Of a DNA stretch of 64,000 nt, positions 37,645 through 50,027 are shown piece by piece. The notes beneath the pieces were generated by a model. It saw only the letters and a program-made list of their open reading frames with translations, was not told where the DNA came from and searched no databases. The number at the start of each line of letters is the position of its first letter. Position 1 is the stretch's first letter. Source of the DNA: Dryas octopetala. Taxonomy: Eukaryota; Streptophyta; Magnoliopsida; Rosales; Rosaceae. The stretch lies in assembly GCA_963921425.1 (NCBI GenBank), contig OY992833.1, positions 10,085,738-10,149,737 on the forward strand, in the 5' to 3' direction. A program made the position numbers and the translations under genes.

Positions 37645-40036
37645 CTGGGTTAAGGGTATACCTGTTGAAGACTTCCCACGAGCAGAGTCTCGGTACTACT
37701 AGGCTTGCTAAATAATAAGATTAAAATAACCTAATTAACAAGAGATTTATTTAACAAAATTTTAGCAGAAATTCGACAGAGATCAAGAAATTACCTATGG
37801 AGCTCAGAAATGATTTTTTTAAAAACTTCACCAAAACATAGCCTTCACACTACTAGAATTGAAGAGCTCGTCGCCACGATCGCGTAGGCGAAATCGGATC
37901 GTCGATCGGAGCTCCAGAACTCAAGATAAACTCAAAACAAGATTGAAGAAGAGAGAGAAAGGAGGAGAGAGGAGAGAGAAGCTCTCTCTTGGGAAGCGTG
38001 CGACTGAAATGGGTGAAGAACCAGCTGAGTTCACGCCACTATTTATAGGGTGAGTGAGTGAGTCAACTCGGTTGACTCATCCGAGTTGACCGGGTTGACT
38101 CAAGTCAACCGTCATAACTTTGACCAATGAGAAATTGACACGTGGCGAAGGCTTTGACACTTGGCTGCACATGCAGCCATCAGATCTTGCTGCCATGCAG
38201 CGATGGACGCTCCAGATCGTGCCACGTGGCGCGATCTGGTGATTTTCCTATTTTATTTTATTTTTCCTATTTTTCTCAACTTCAAAAATTAATTAAAAAT
38301 AGCTCGGGACTCGGAAAAATACCCCGAAAAATACTACGGACTCGTATCGACTCGTACTAATTAACTATGAGGTCAAATTACCAATTTGCTCTTTAGAAAA
38401 ATTTCAGAAATTTCAAGCTCCACAAACTAAGATAAAATGCTTTTAAAAATGAAATTTTGGGAAATTCATAAAATAATCTCCCGGACTCGGAATAATACGA
38501 GACTTGCTCCGTTGGGTTCGTGAGTAAAAGTACCACCTTCTAAAGGTCTAACTTGGGTCAAAACTCTAGTCAAAGTTGGTCAAACAATTAAAGCTTAAGG
38601 GAAAAATACGATTTTCCGCCAAACAAATTTCTAGAAAAATTCTAGAAATTAAAGAAAAATTCCAAAATAAATTTGGAAAATTTTGGGTCTCACATAGGTG
38701 TTCTTGTTTTGAAAGCTGATGGCGTTGGTTATTATCTTCAAATCCATTTAGATTTTTTTTTTTTTTAGTTGGGCTTTTCATCTCTTGTAAAACAATTGGG
38801 TTCAAACCCAAACTTAGAAATTTAACCCAATTTTAAAGCCCATAAAATTTATTCAAACTATTTATGTTTATGCACGATGAACTATCATATATGATTAATG
38901 TTTATACAATAAGAGTGTTCATATAACCATAAACAAAACTCACACTACTAAACCCTAGAATGCACAATCTCTCAAAAGTGTATATTATGCGTAATGAAGA
39001 AATAACATCACAAGTAATAAAGACAAATAAGAAAATAAATCACACAACATGACACAAAGATTAATTGTAATATAGTCCAATCATTGGGGAAATAGAGACC
39101 CTACCTTAATTTCTTGAGCACGAGTTCCTTCTTGGTCCGTTCCTATGTGTTCGGGTCTAAAAAGTTTAAAAAATATAGTTTAGATATAACTTAATTAAAT
39201 TTAAATTTATTTCACTCTCTTTTTAAGGAGAGTGTAACTCACACTCTAACTTAGAGGTGTCGGATTGACGCGAAACTTGTATCATTGGACTCGTATCAAA
39301 AAATAGAGTTAGGAGGGTGAAAATTGGGCGAAAAAGGTCGGGGAAACAGCCGCACGCGCCACCACACGCCGGCGGTGCGAGTGGGGTGGCTGGCCGGCCA
39401 CTGTTCATCGTCTCTTTAAACAGCCCCTGTTTTTTTTTCAGATTTTCCAGTTTTTTTACCTCATTTTTGACTCGACTTTTGACCTATCAAACCTTCACCA
39501 AATTGAGCAAACTTATACTTGTTTTAAAGCTCTGCATCACCTCTTTACAACCATATAAAGAACATGAAAAACGGACGGTTAAAACTCAAGTTATAAGGCT
39601 CGAAAGGAGACATACGAACATGCGAATTTTCTGGAAAAATTTCCAGATTTTTCATATTTCTTTGTTTTTCATTTTCCTTCAATTCCAAACTGCAAAACAT
39701 GTTTCTAAGGCTATAATAAGGCTATCTACAACCTAATTTTTAGTTTTACAACATAAAAGAAAGGTGTGTAAATAAAATTATAAAACAACAAGTTTTAGAA
39801 AAAAAATTTGTTAAGGACACCCATGTTTCCATGGGTTCTTTAAACTCACCTTTCTTTATACCCCCTTGAGTTCTATAGAGGCTAAAAGCTGTGAGTTCCT
39901 ACAGTAAAGAAAAACCATAGATGACAAAAAGGGGTTAGTTTATGGAAAGTTTAAAGAAAAACTTCTAAGATAAAATTTCAATTTCTAACCTTACTAGAGT
40001 TTCCAACCTCTCCTTCTCTAACTCTTTCTAGTTCAC

Positions 40037-40094
<58 letters not shown>

Positions 40095-41064
40095 TCTCTT
40101 CCTCTCTCTTTTCTTTTTCTCTCGGGTTTCTTCTTTGGTCTCCTCTGTTCAGTTTTCTTTTTGCTGCTCAAGACTATTCTTAAGCATACCTTATAGTCTA
40201 ATTGGCATGCATTTTCAGTTAAGAAGGGATGTATCTAATGATTATTTAGATAAGGACTTATCCCCTAAAGGAATCATCACCCTTGATCAAGGCTTAGGTG
40301 TTCTAGTTTTGAGAAAGCTGATGGCGTTGGTTATTATCTTCAAATCTATTTAGATTTTTTTTTTTTTAGTTGGGCTTTTCATCTCTTGTAAAACAATTGG
40401 GTTAAAGCCCAAACTTAGAAATTTAACCCAATTTTAAAGCCCATAAATATTATTATTATTATTATTATTATTTATTATTTTATTTATTTTTTTTTTTTTA
40501 GGACATTACAACCCTGAAGACAAGAGCTCACAAACCTAGCTTCAATCATGATGCTCGAGTTCAACCGATGATGGAGAATGAATGAATGAATGAATGAAGG
40601 TGATAACTTGAATAAATTCACGAGGAACAATTTATTCAAACTATTTATGTTTATGCACGATGAACTATCATATATGATTAATGTTTATACAATAAGAGTG
40701 TTCATATAACCATAAACAAAACTCACACTACTAAACCCTAGAATGCACAATCTCTCAAAAGTGTATATTATGCGTGATGAGCAAACTAGACTTATGGAAA
40801 AACTAGATATTTATAAGAAACAAAACCTTAACAAAGTAGGAAATAAGTCACAAACGTACCTTATAGGAAATGATTAACATTGAATTAGGATTTAAAACGG
40901 TGAAAAAATAGGATTAGAAAACTTTAAAAATTAGAAAAAGACCCGCAGGATCGATCCTACTGACAATAGGATTGATCCTACAGTAAATCAAAAAAGAAGA
41001 CGGATCAATAGGATTGATCCTACCTCCTGTAGGATTGATCCTATAAGGAATTCGACTATGCAAC
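37645..41064. repeat. 3.4-kb tandem duplication, unit 2
   Basis: Nearly identical to unit 1. By eye I saw one substitution (near 38352) and a CT microsatellite 6 bases shorter. The flank continues uniquely after 41068. Either very recent or an assembly duplication. Confidence 0.93.
38993..40510 (-). repeat. Partial element A LTR copy (2)
   Basis: Copy of 35567-37090 within tandem unit 2, ending before ACCCT at 40511-40515. Confidence 0.9.
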
Positions 41065-41164
41065 CTGGCTGGATTGATCCTACCTCCTGTGGTGGAGAGC
41101 CTAACACCATGTGGAGCCTAAAGAGCATTTGAAGCCTTTCTTCAGAAACCAAAAGGAAACATCA

Positions 41165-42739
41165 TGTTAGTTTTTAAGATTTTGAATTAGTTTTTCCTTT
41201 CCAAAATCAATGTAAGTATTTTTTTAATTATTCATTCATAAGCTCTAGGTTAGAATTAAGGTTAAGAACACTTGGGATGAAGAAATCAAGATTGAAGTTG
41301 TAATGCAAAAAGCTCTAAGGTATAATGCATTTCACGAAATCAATTTTGTGTCTGTTTGACTAGCCACTCATTGATCATAAGGACAATTTTCTTTACACGA
41401 GCACTGCACATGAATTTTCATCACTTAAATGACTGTTGATACTTCAAAGCCCATTTCGTGAATTGGTTTTTAAAGCCCATTTATTTTTCAGCTCATTACA
41501 TGTGTTAAATTGTGCTGAAGTTGGACTAGTCATACAATGCCATATTTGCAAGCCTAGCTTCTTTTTAATAAGTCATGTGACTTGCACATGTTCTTACTCA
41601 CATGTTTTTAATACATCTCACATGCACTATTCATCATCCTCTTCACACACTCACGCACACAGCTGGAGACACTCTCACAACTGAAATTCTTGCTGCCCAA
41701 TGTTATCTTTTCTCCACATCATCATTCTTAACAACAACCAACCTAGGATTCTATTATTGGATATTTCATTTGTTGTCATTTTGTTTTTAGCTCAAACCAA
41801 GTGGAATCCTCCATGTGTCCAAGAGTTAGTGAGATTGGTTTTGATCAAAAGATTGGGTACGACACACACTTTTCCTCACCTCTTTCATTTCTGAATTTAT
41901 ACCTTCGGCTTTTTTAGAGAGAGTATGTTTTTGTTATACAAGTGAGGAAAAATCATTTTTCTTATGAAAATTGTTTTCTAAAATCTGGGTTTTTGTTTCT
42001 AAAATCTGAATGGGTCTTGAGTGTTTTTTATTTTCATCAAACACTCATATAGATTTTAGATTTTGGATTCTCCATCAACTTCTCTAAGTTTTGTAACTTG
42101 AGGGGGCTGATTTTTAAAGAATCCATACTTCCATTTCCTAGCATTATCATTGGAATCCACTTGCTTAGTTGTATCGGTGCCATGCGTTGAAGAGCTCAAG
42201 GAGGAGCTGTCAATGATATGAATGACTGATTGCTAGCTTTAAGGTGTTTGCACAATGGTAAGAAGCTGCCACTTAGTATTAGGACTAGAGTGATTTAGTT
42301 TGTTGTGTGATTGCTTGTATTGAAACCCTTGATAGTGGATTGCTTGGTCAGCTGAAAAAGACCCCCAATTTTTTAACCGTTAGTGGTTTTTTTGGGTGAA
42401 CAATCTTGTGCCTTGTTCGTTGTTTATTTCCATTGTGTTGCTTATTATTAATCTCAAAATTCTATCACATGATCACGCACTCCACTTTAGCATGTTAACT
42501 TAACCTTTTGAATGCTAAATGAAAGTTTGAAAATCTGCTCACACACCACTTTAGTTGTTAATAGCACTAAGATGCCTACACTGATGGATCTTTTGAGTGT
42601 ATAGATTGTCACTTAATCTTTGTTTGTGTTTGATTTGTATTGGTTGCAAAATTTGTATTTTGTTTTTGAGTGTCAATCTGTAGCTACAGATTATTGTTTG
42701 TTGATTGGTCGCTAGGTGCACGAGTATAATACTTTCTGT
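41165..42739 (+). mobile_element. LTR-like repeat, arm 1 of a large inverted repeat
   Basis: Begins TGTTAGTTTTTAAG and matches the reverse complement of 45940-47605 over most of its length, for example around AGTGGCAGCTTCTTACCATTG (arm 2 sense). It continues past the hAT insertion at 43760 to about 43845. No coding region; probably an old Copia-type LTR. Diverged. Confidence 0.7.
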
Positions 42740-43751
42740 TAGGGGTGGGCACGGTGCGGTTCGGCTCAGTTCACCCCGAGAACCATGCATCGCGCCAGAA
42801 GTGTTCTGTCGGTGCGGTTCGGTGCTGTGAACCAGACAAAGTGGGGAAAAACCAAACCAAACCAGACCATTGTAGGGACGGTTTGGTTCGGTGCAACATG
42901 CACGGGTTTGGATCCAAAGGTTTGGGCCTAAGCCCAATTATTTTTTTGGTACTCACATTTGGTTTTTGAACTTTTTGGCTACACAATTGGGTTTTTAAAC
43001 TACCATTCTACCAATTAAATAAATACAAATACAAATACAACTTTGAACTTTGCTTAACCTGCTTAGTACTTAAAATTTTAAAATAAATACAACCTGCTTA
43101 AGTTATAAATTATAACTATATATAAGATTATATATAACTATATACAAGTAATGAGTATAATATATATATAACTATATACTACTATAGTATATACTAGTAT
43201 ACTACTATAACTATATATTACTTATATAGTTATATATAACTACTGTAGTATGTATACAACTATATACTAAGTTACTAACTATATAGTTATATACTAAGTT
43301 TATATATAATTCTATATACATAAAACATTATTATATAGACTATAGACTATATATAGAGTATATAGAAATAGAAAATACTAATTTTATTATATAAGATATA
43401 AATAAAATTATATACTAAAATATTATTATATATATAATATTAAACTTATAGGGTTATATAAAATATATTTTAGGGTCTAAAATAAAAATGTATAAGATGT
43501 GTATAAAAATGTATAAAATGTGTACAAAAATGTATAAAATGTGCATAAAAATATATAATTATATTTTTAAAAAATTACACGGTGCGGTTCGGGCAAAGTG
43601 AGCATGAAACCAGAACCCAAACCGTCTATGGACGGTTTGGTTCGGTTTTCTTTACAGTGTTGACTTTTTTGGTCAACTCGGTGTATTTTCGGTTTTTATT
43701 TTGTTGGTTTGGTTTGGTGTTTCGGTGCGCCGGTTATTATGCCTACCCTTA
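42740..43751. mobile_element. Non-autonomous hAT element
   Basis: Terminal inverted repeats TAGGGGTGGGCA and (right end, inverted) TAAGGGTAGGCA, flanked by the 8-bp duplication CTTTCTGT (42732-42739 and 43752-43759). Subterminal GGTTCGGTT-like repeats lie at both ends. The interior is very rich in TATA, with short tandem repeats near 43490-43560. No transposase. Confidence 0.9.
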
Positions 43752-43845
43752 CTTTCTGTTGTGGTCAGTTAATCAAAAATTGGGTCTCATCACTGATCGT
43801 GTTTCTAATCATGTTAATTAGGCAGATAAACCACCTAATACCAAC

Positions 43846-45009
43846 CTTCACATCAACTTGTGCAAGGAGTCATAATGGCCCATAATAAATTCATCTGAAC
43901 TTCGAATAACGATTCGTCAGTTGCGTTAGACTCATTTCGACCTCCTTGATTTAACGGTATTTTTAGATTTCCCAAATTTCAATTGGCCCGAAACTACCAA
44001 ATTACCGAATTACCCTTCTACGCGCGCAACCTGACCATTCTTCGCCAAATGAACATCACACTCTTGCCATTCGACCCCTCATCCTTATATTAATGTCACG
44101 GAAGCACAACTCTAAATGCAGACCTTGACACATGGCAAAAAGGAGCATTGTAAGATAGAGATGATGATGTGACAAGACCATGGACTAAAAGGGCAACGCA
44201 TGGCGACGAGTGTGGCATAGGTAGCAGCTTAACACGCTAAGGGGTGTGATGTAGCATAGGCAGCCTACCTAGTGCGCCTGGCTCGTGTGCAGCATGGCAT
44301 GGGCAACAACCTAGCATGCTTGTGTCGATGGCAAGTATGGTCATTAGTGTGCCATGGCCAAGGCGTAGCATGATATATATGACTTTAATGAAGTCATGTG
44401 CAGGGCTTGTGAGCCAAGGAAATCAGATGTGGGTTGCTGGGCACATCAACAAGAGGTTGAGTGGGTGGTTAAAGGCAGTTAATAATGGTTCTAAGTGGTT
44501 TATCCCATCAAATGAGGGATGTCCCTTACAAGTTAGTGTATAAATGGGTGTGTGGGATGGGACACCAAAGGGGGAAAGCATTGTGGTGATCCAGCCAACA
44601 AGTTGTACATTGTTCCTTTGAGTTTGAGTGAAACAAAAGATTTGGCTGTGGCCAATAAGCTTGTTGCGTACATTATGCTATGTGATTGCCAGGATTAACC
44701 AACTTAAGTAAGTCTATGTATTAAGGTTAATATATATCCATAACTAACTTGTTTAATCTAAATAATCAATCCATTAAACATTTAACATAAGTCATGGTAA
44801 CGCGAAAACCCTCCTTAGGGTGAAAACCACAGGACACAAGTCCAGGCAGCAAAATCCACTATAAAATAAGTGAGTACAAGTAAGACTTACAACCATAAGC
44901 TAATTCAAGCTCTGTTTGCTCCACTCATATACCATTTGAATGGACGGACTTCACAAGCACTCTATGCTAACCGAATCCACGATTGGGATCATCTTTGTGC
45001 TTGAACAAA
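43846..45009. other. Unclassified repeat-like sequence
   Basis: No gene recognised. The part at 44090-44650 is less AT-rich, with recurring GCATGGC and GTAGCATAGGCAGC words and no conserved frame. The part at 44815-45009 resembles LTR-type leader sequence. Probably transposon debris. Confidence 0.35.
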
Positions 45010-45345
45010 CTTCCACTCAAGCTTGAGTCCACAAGGCCACGATACTCGAATCCACGAGCAATCCACAAAGGTTGAGTCCGACCACAACCCCAAACTTGAA
45101 TCGACAAGTTTCAACAATCTCGAAGTGTTTGGTTTTGGGGTTTCCTAATACTAGGATTTATTGGGCATATTGTTAATGAAAGGTCAAGATGATAGAATCA
45201 ACAACCAACCTAGAAAATATTGAATGCATAAGAAGAACAAGACATGACATTCAACAGGTGTTCTCTATACGGATAGATTTTCTAAGCAAGGTTCATAATA
45301 TAGATGATATAATCAAAGATAAGAGTTTATATCATAATTTAATTA
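45010..45345. repeat. Dispersed repeat, copy 1
   Basis: Direct-orientation partner of 51690-51995, sharing CTCAAGCTTGAGTCCA, then AAGTGTTTGGTTTTGGGGTT, then AGAACAAGACATGA. Diverged by about 15-20% by eye. Family unknown. Confidence 0.75.
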
Positions 45346-45939
45346 ATCAATCCTAGGAGAAGATACATGCATAGAGGTAAGCAACTAATAGATCATTTGT
45401 GAGTCTTACTAGAATTAATAAAATCAATCTACAAGTTATTCTCAATTATTATAAGCATGAATGATTTTCTAAATTATAGAAAAAATATGACTGTTGTGAT
45501 AAGACTGTTGTGATAAATGCAAGAGGACAATATCGCTCAAGTAATAAAGTAGTAAGTAGAGTATCGTTCCAACAGGAATCTAGTTAATTTGTTAAATACT
45601 AGCGCGGGTTTCTTCTAATTAAAATTGAATTAGACACAGAAAAGATCATGATAATTGGAAACTAAATATGCAAAACAATTTATAATAAGTAACTAACAAT
45701 GTACGGATGAATTCAAGAATGGTAAAGCACTAGGACTTCGATTTCACCACAGCTAATCCTATCAAATTCATTTAGCCTCATTAAATCCTGATTACTACCC
45801 ATATTGATAATTGATCCTCAGCTCCCTTAATTGTATTCAATACTTCATTCCTGGATATAACAAACATATCCTCATATATCAACACACTATATTCTTATGT
45901 GAATTACAATATATAAGAACTCATTACGATCATTGGTGA
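45346..45939. other. AT-rich unclassified sequence
   Basis: Contains GAGTATCGTTCCAACAGGAAT (near 45558), a word often seen in plant LTR-element debris, and a short tandem duplication of ACTGTTGTGATAA (about 45490-45518). No gene seen. Confidence 0.35.
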
Positions 45940-47605
45940 AAGTTTGTATTAAGTGATTTATCTACCTAATTAACTTGATTAAAATCACTGTCAGTAATCG
46001 GACCCCAATTTTTGTTTTATATGATCACTCAACAACTAATCAAGCAGACAAAACTCTGACGACATAGTGGCTAAAATCTGAAGACACAGATTGACTTGTA
46101 AATCAAAAATAACTTTTGTAAACAACACAAATCAAACACACCAAAGGATAAATGACAACCTATGCACTCAAAGAATCCATCAGTGTAGGCATCCCAGTGC
46201 TATCAACAACTAAAGTGGTGTGTGAGTAGATTTTCAAACTTTCATTTAGCATTCAAAATGTTAAGTTAACATGCTAAAGTGGAGTGTGTGATCTTGTGAT
46301 AGAATTTCCAGATTAATAATAAGTAACACAATATAAATAAACAACGAACAAGACACAAGATTGTTCACCCAGAAAAACCACTAATGGTTAAAAAACTGGG
46401 GATCTTTTTCAGCTGACCAAGCAATCCAATATCAAGGGTTTCAATACAAGCAATCACACAACAAGCTCAATCACTCTAGTCCTAATACTAAGTGGCAGCT
46501 TCTTACCATTGTGCATCTTTGTGCAAATACCTTGAAGCTAGCAATCAGTCATTCATGTCATTGGTAGCTCCTTCTTGAGCTCTTCAACGCAGGGCATCGA
46601 TCGCAACCAAGCAAGTGGATTCCAATGATAATGCTCTGAATGATATGCAAATGTGGATTCTTTAAAAATCAGTCTTCTCAAGCAAAAGACATGAAAAGGC
46701 TAATGGAGAATCATTAATCTAAAGTCTAAATGATGGTGTTTATGAATATGTGAAAAGATTCAGAACAACACTCAAACTCATTCAAATTTTGGAGGGTGAA
46801 AACCAAGTTAAGAAAATCATTTTAGTTTGAGAAAATCAAAAACATTTTCTTACTTGAAAGGATGAGCACTCACTCAAATTACCCAAGCTTGAACGCAGCA
46901 AGAATACCCACAAAAATATGCTCATCAACCCACACTGAAAAGACTGAACCGATACACCCATATACACCGTATAACACACACACGCACTCACCATGTTTGC
47001 CCGAGCCACGTGGAAGCCAATCAATGGTTGTCCACAAAAGACAAATAAAGGGCATATTCCTTTTGTCCTAGAGAGGTATCCTAGTATTGCTAAGTATAAG
47101 AATGATGAGCTGTAAAATCAGATATTTCTTTATTTTGCAAAATTCAGAAATGAGGAAGAAGATGAATAGTGCTGAGGTGTGTGAGTAAGTGGCGTGAAAG
47201 TGATAAGAAGCAAGATCTGATCTGATTGATTCAATGAATGAACCAAATCATGTGATGTGCACATGCATGTTTAGAAAAACAGAAAATGGGCTTTAAGAAG
47301 CAAATCCCGAAATGGCCCATTGAAGTGACTGTCATTTAAGTGTTAACCACTATACGTGAAGAACATTGTCCTTATGTTCAGTGAATGACTAGTCAAATAG
47401 ACAAAAAATTAAACTGTTTTTTTTAATGAAATGCATGAAGTGCAGTATACCTTGGATCTTTTTGCATTGTAACTTCATTCTTGATTTCTTCAATACAATT
47501 GATCTTACCCTTAATTCTAGCCTAGAGCTTGTGAGTGATTAATTAAAAATAAATACAATGATTTTGACAAGGAAAAACCAATATATCAAATCCTAGAAAC
47601 TAACA
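45940..47605 (-). mobile_element. LTR-like repeat, arm 2 of a large inverted repeat
   Basis: Read on the minus strand it begins TGTTAGTTTCTAGG at 47605 and aligns with arm 1 (41165-42739 and 43760-43845) through its whole length. Arms are about 1.6 kb and clearly diverged. No coding region recognised. Confidence 0.7.
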
Positions 47606-47625
47606 ATTGGAGACTTGCAACTTAA

Positions 47626-50022
47626 TGTAACGACCCGACCCAAAGTTGACTTTTAAAAATAATGGACTTTCGTTTTTGACTTTGGGCACGTTGGAAAGGT
47701 CTCGAGTCCACGAGTTCGTAGACACGCGGCACGCGTCAATCGGAGTTACGATTTGAAAGATACGAGCATTTGAAGGAAAGGGCAATTTTGTAATTTTGTA
47801 GGAATGGGTTTTAAATACCCAAAATCCAGAAATTTCTGGACATTCTCTCTCCTCTCTCCCCGATCCTCTCCCTCTCCCGCGTGTCTCTCCCTCTCTCACT
47901 CTCGCCGATCTGCCACCGGCGCGTGGCGGCGCGTCCGGCGGCGGATGGGCTAGGTTTTCGGCCCACCAGCATCGCCGCCCTCTCCTCTCTCTACCCCTGG
48001 CCTCAGTTCAACCCAGAAAAGCCCCGAAAACCCGAAACCAGCCTAGACCCGATTTGAGCCTCGCCGTCGATCTGACTGTTCCGGCGAGATTTGGGTGACC
48101 GGACCCACTGGGTCTTGTTCGCCTCACCACGGCGAGTTCAGCCGTGGTGCCCTCCTGCTCCGATGATGCTCCACGACGGAGCAATGAGCTCGGGAAGCCA
48201 AGTCGGCCGCCAGCTTCCGCCGCCAATTTCGGCCATTTCCGGCGAGATTTGGCCGTCGGTCCAGTTGTCAAAAATGATCCTCGAGGTATGGGCCTTCTTT
48301 CCCCCTTGTTATTGCGTGTCAATTTTGAGAATCGAAAAATTTGGAACTTTAGGGCTTGTACCCATTTCGGGTTTGCCTTGAATTGAGCCTACTTGAATGA
48401 TTTCTGAGTTGTTTTTCATCCCATTGAAGGTCCTAGGTTAAATTTGGGTTAATTTTTAGTTGAAAAACCATTTTCTTAGATTGTGCCGCCGCAGCCACCA
48501 CTGCCTCCGCCACTTGTGGCGGCGGGACAGTGGCCGTTTGTCTCTTTTTGCCCACTTTGAACTTCTAGGAGATCCTTGGAAGTTGTTTAATGAGTTTCTG
48601 TGAAATTTCTGTGTTGTATAAGCCGGGCAGCCACCGTGTGTGGTGGCGGCCGCCCGTTTTGGACGATTAAACGACCAATTGTGAATTATGTATATATTTA
48701 AGTTGGTTGTCTGGTCTTAACAGGTACATGGGCCGGGAAATCTCATTCACGATGCCGTTATGCTGCCGGATTTGGTATCCGAGCAATGGCATCGTGAAGG
48801 ATATTTCGGTCTTTTACGTAGTTAAATTGTGAGTGAAACTTATCTATTATATATTGTTGAGTATTGTGGTTTAATTGTCTGTTTTATGGATTTGCTGCTT
48901 TACGTTAGAGAAGACTAGGTGTAGGATTTGAATTAGGAGAATGAATTGACGAAGATTTGAGGCTAAGGAATTAATTGGGGAATTATAGAGTTGCTTTAAG
49001 GAGAGTTACCAAATTAGAGAAGAATGGTTTATTGTCGAGGTTAATGATTGATGATTAGGCAGTTATATTATACAAATGATCAAACTAATTATTGAGGAAA
49101 AGTCAGTATGTTTCGAGTGACAGACAAGTGATGGTTTATAAGCGGGGATCAAATTCGGAAGGATTCGGCAGCGTTCAGAGAAATTTTGGGAAAATTGTGA
49201 GTTGGAAATGCGAATACGGATTGGATGAGCCTGCTCGTACGGAGAGACCCCTCCGTATGAGATTGTGGCTAGGATACGAGCCTGCTCGTGCGGAAGGGTC
49301 ATCCGTACGAGATTGTGGCTAGGATTTGAGCCTGCCCGAGTGCGGGATTGTGGCCAGGACATTGTCTACAGTACAGGTACGAGAAGGATGTGAGTTTTAA
49401 AAATAAGTGTTTCGAGATATTAGCTTCCAAGGATAAATTCAGTTCAGAGTTTGACTTACGGCTGAGGGGATTTAAAAATGGTTTTTGAAAGGAGATTTTT
49501 GAAAGTAGTTATTAAACTGGAGGATTTCCAAGAAACGAAGTGTGTGAAATTAGATAGATGATTGTTGGGTTGCTTGTATTGCATTTGTTTGCTAGGACTT
49601 AGTAAAATCTAGGCTTGAATCGTGAGGACGGAAATGATGGTGTCTATGCATTGAGGATATTAATTAGGATGTGAATGATTGAGGTTAATGGTCGACAATT
49701 ATGCAATTGATTTGTCAGAGTATAATTATTATTATTGATGAGATTTGATGTGCAATTGAGATATCTTGATTTTCTTGATGCTTGGATGTGGTGTAGGATT
49801 TGTGTTTTGCAGGATAAGCAGGCTGAGGAAGCAGTGGGGAGAAGACGAGGCAATGGGACCCAGAAAGATTTATTTAATTGTTTTTACTCAGTGGTTTATT
49901 TAAAATGTTTTTGACAGAATTATATTTACTTATGTTGTTGTGCATGGCTCAAAAGTAAGAGAAAATAGATTTAACAGTTTGATGTTCAGTATTTTCATGG
50001 GCCCGAGGTTCGGGGCGTTTCA
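47626..50022 (+). mobile_element. Solo LTR, 2.4 kb, Gypsy-like
   Basis: Starts TGTAACGACCCGACC and ends GGGGCGTTTCA, flanked by the 5-bp duplication CTTAA (47621-47625 and 50023-50027). No interior or second LTR, so it looks like the product of LTR-LTR recombination. The long length and ends recall Tekay-type LTRs. A TTTAAATA near 47810 followed by a CT-rich stretch could be its old promoter. About three tandem units of 60 bases lie at 49225-49350. Confidence 0.88.
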
Positions 50023-50027
50023 CTTAA

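Noticed and set aside
44316-44543. 75-residue ORF
   Set aside because: In repeat-like sequence, no conserved motif, no splice context.
48008-48386. Overlapping ORFs of about 80-104 residues in the solo LTR
   Set aside because: The GC-rich LTR leader gives open frames in several phases; no domain seen.
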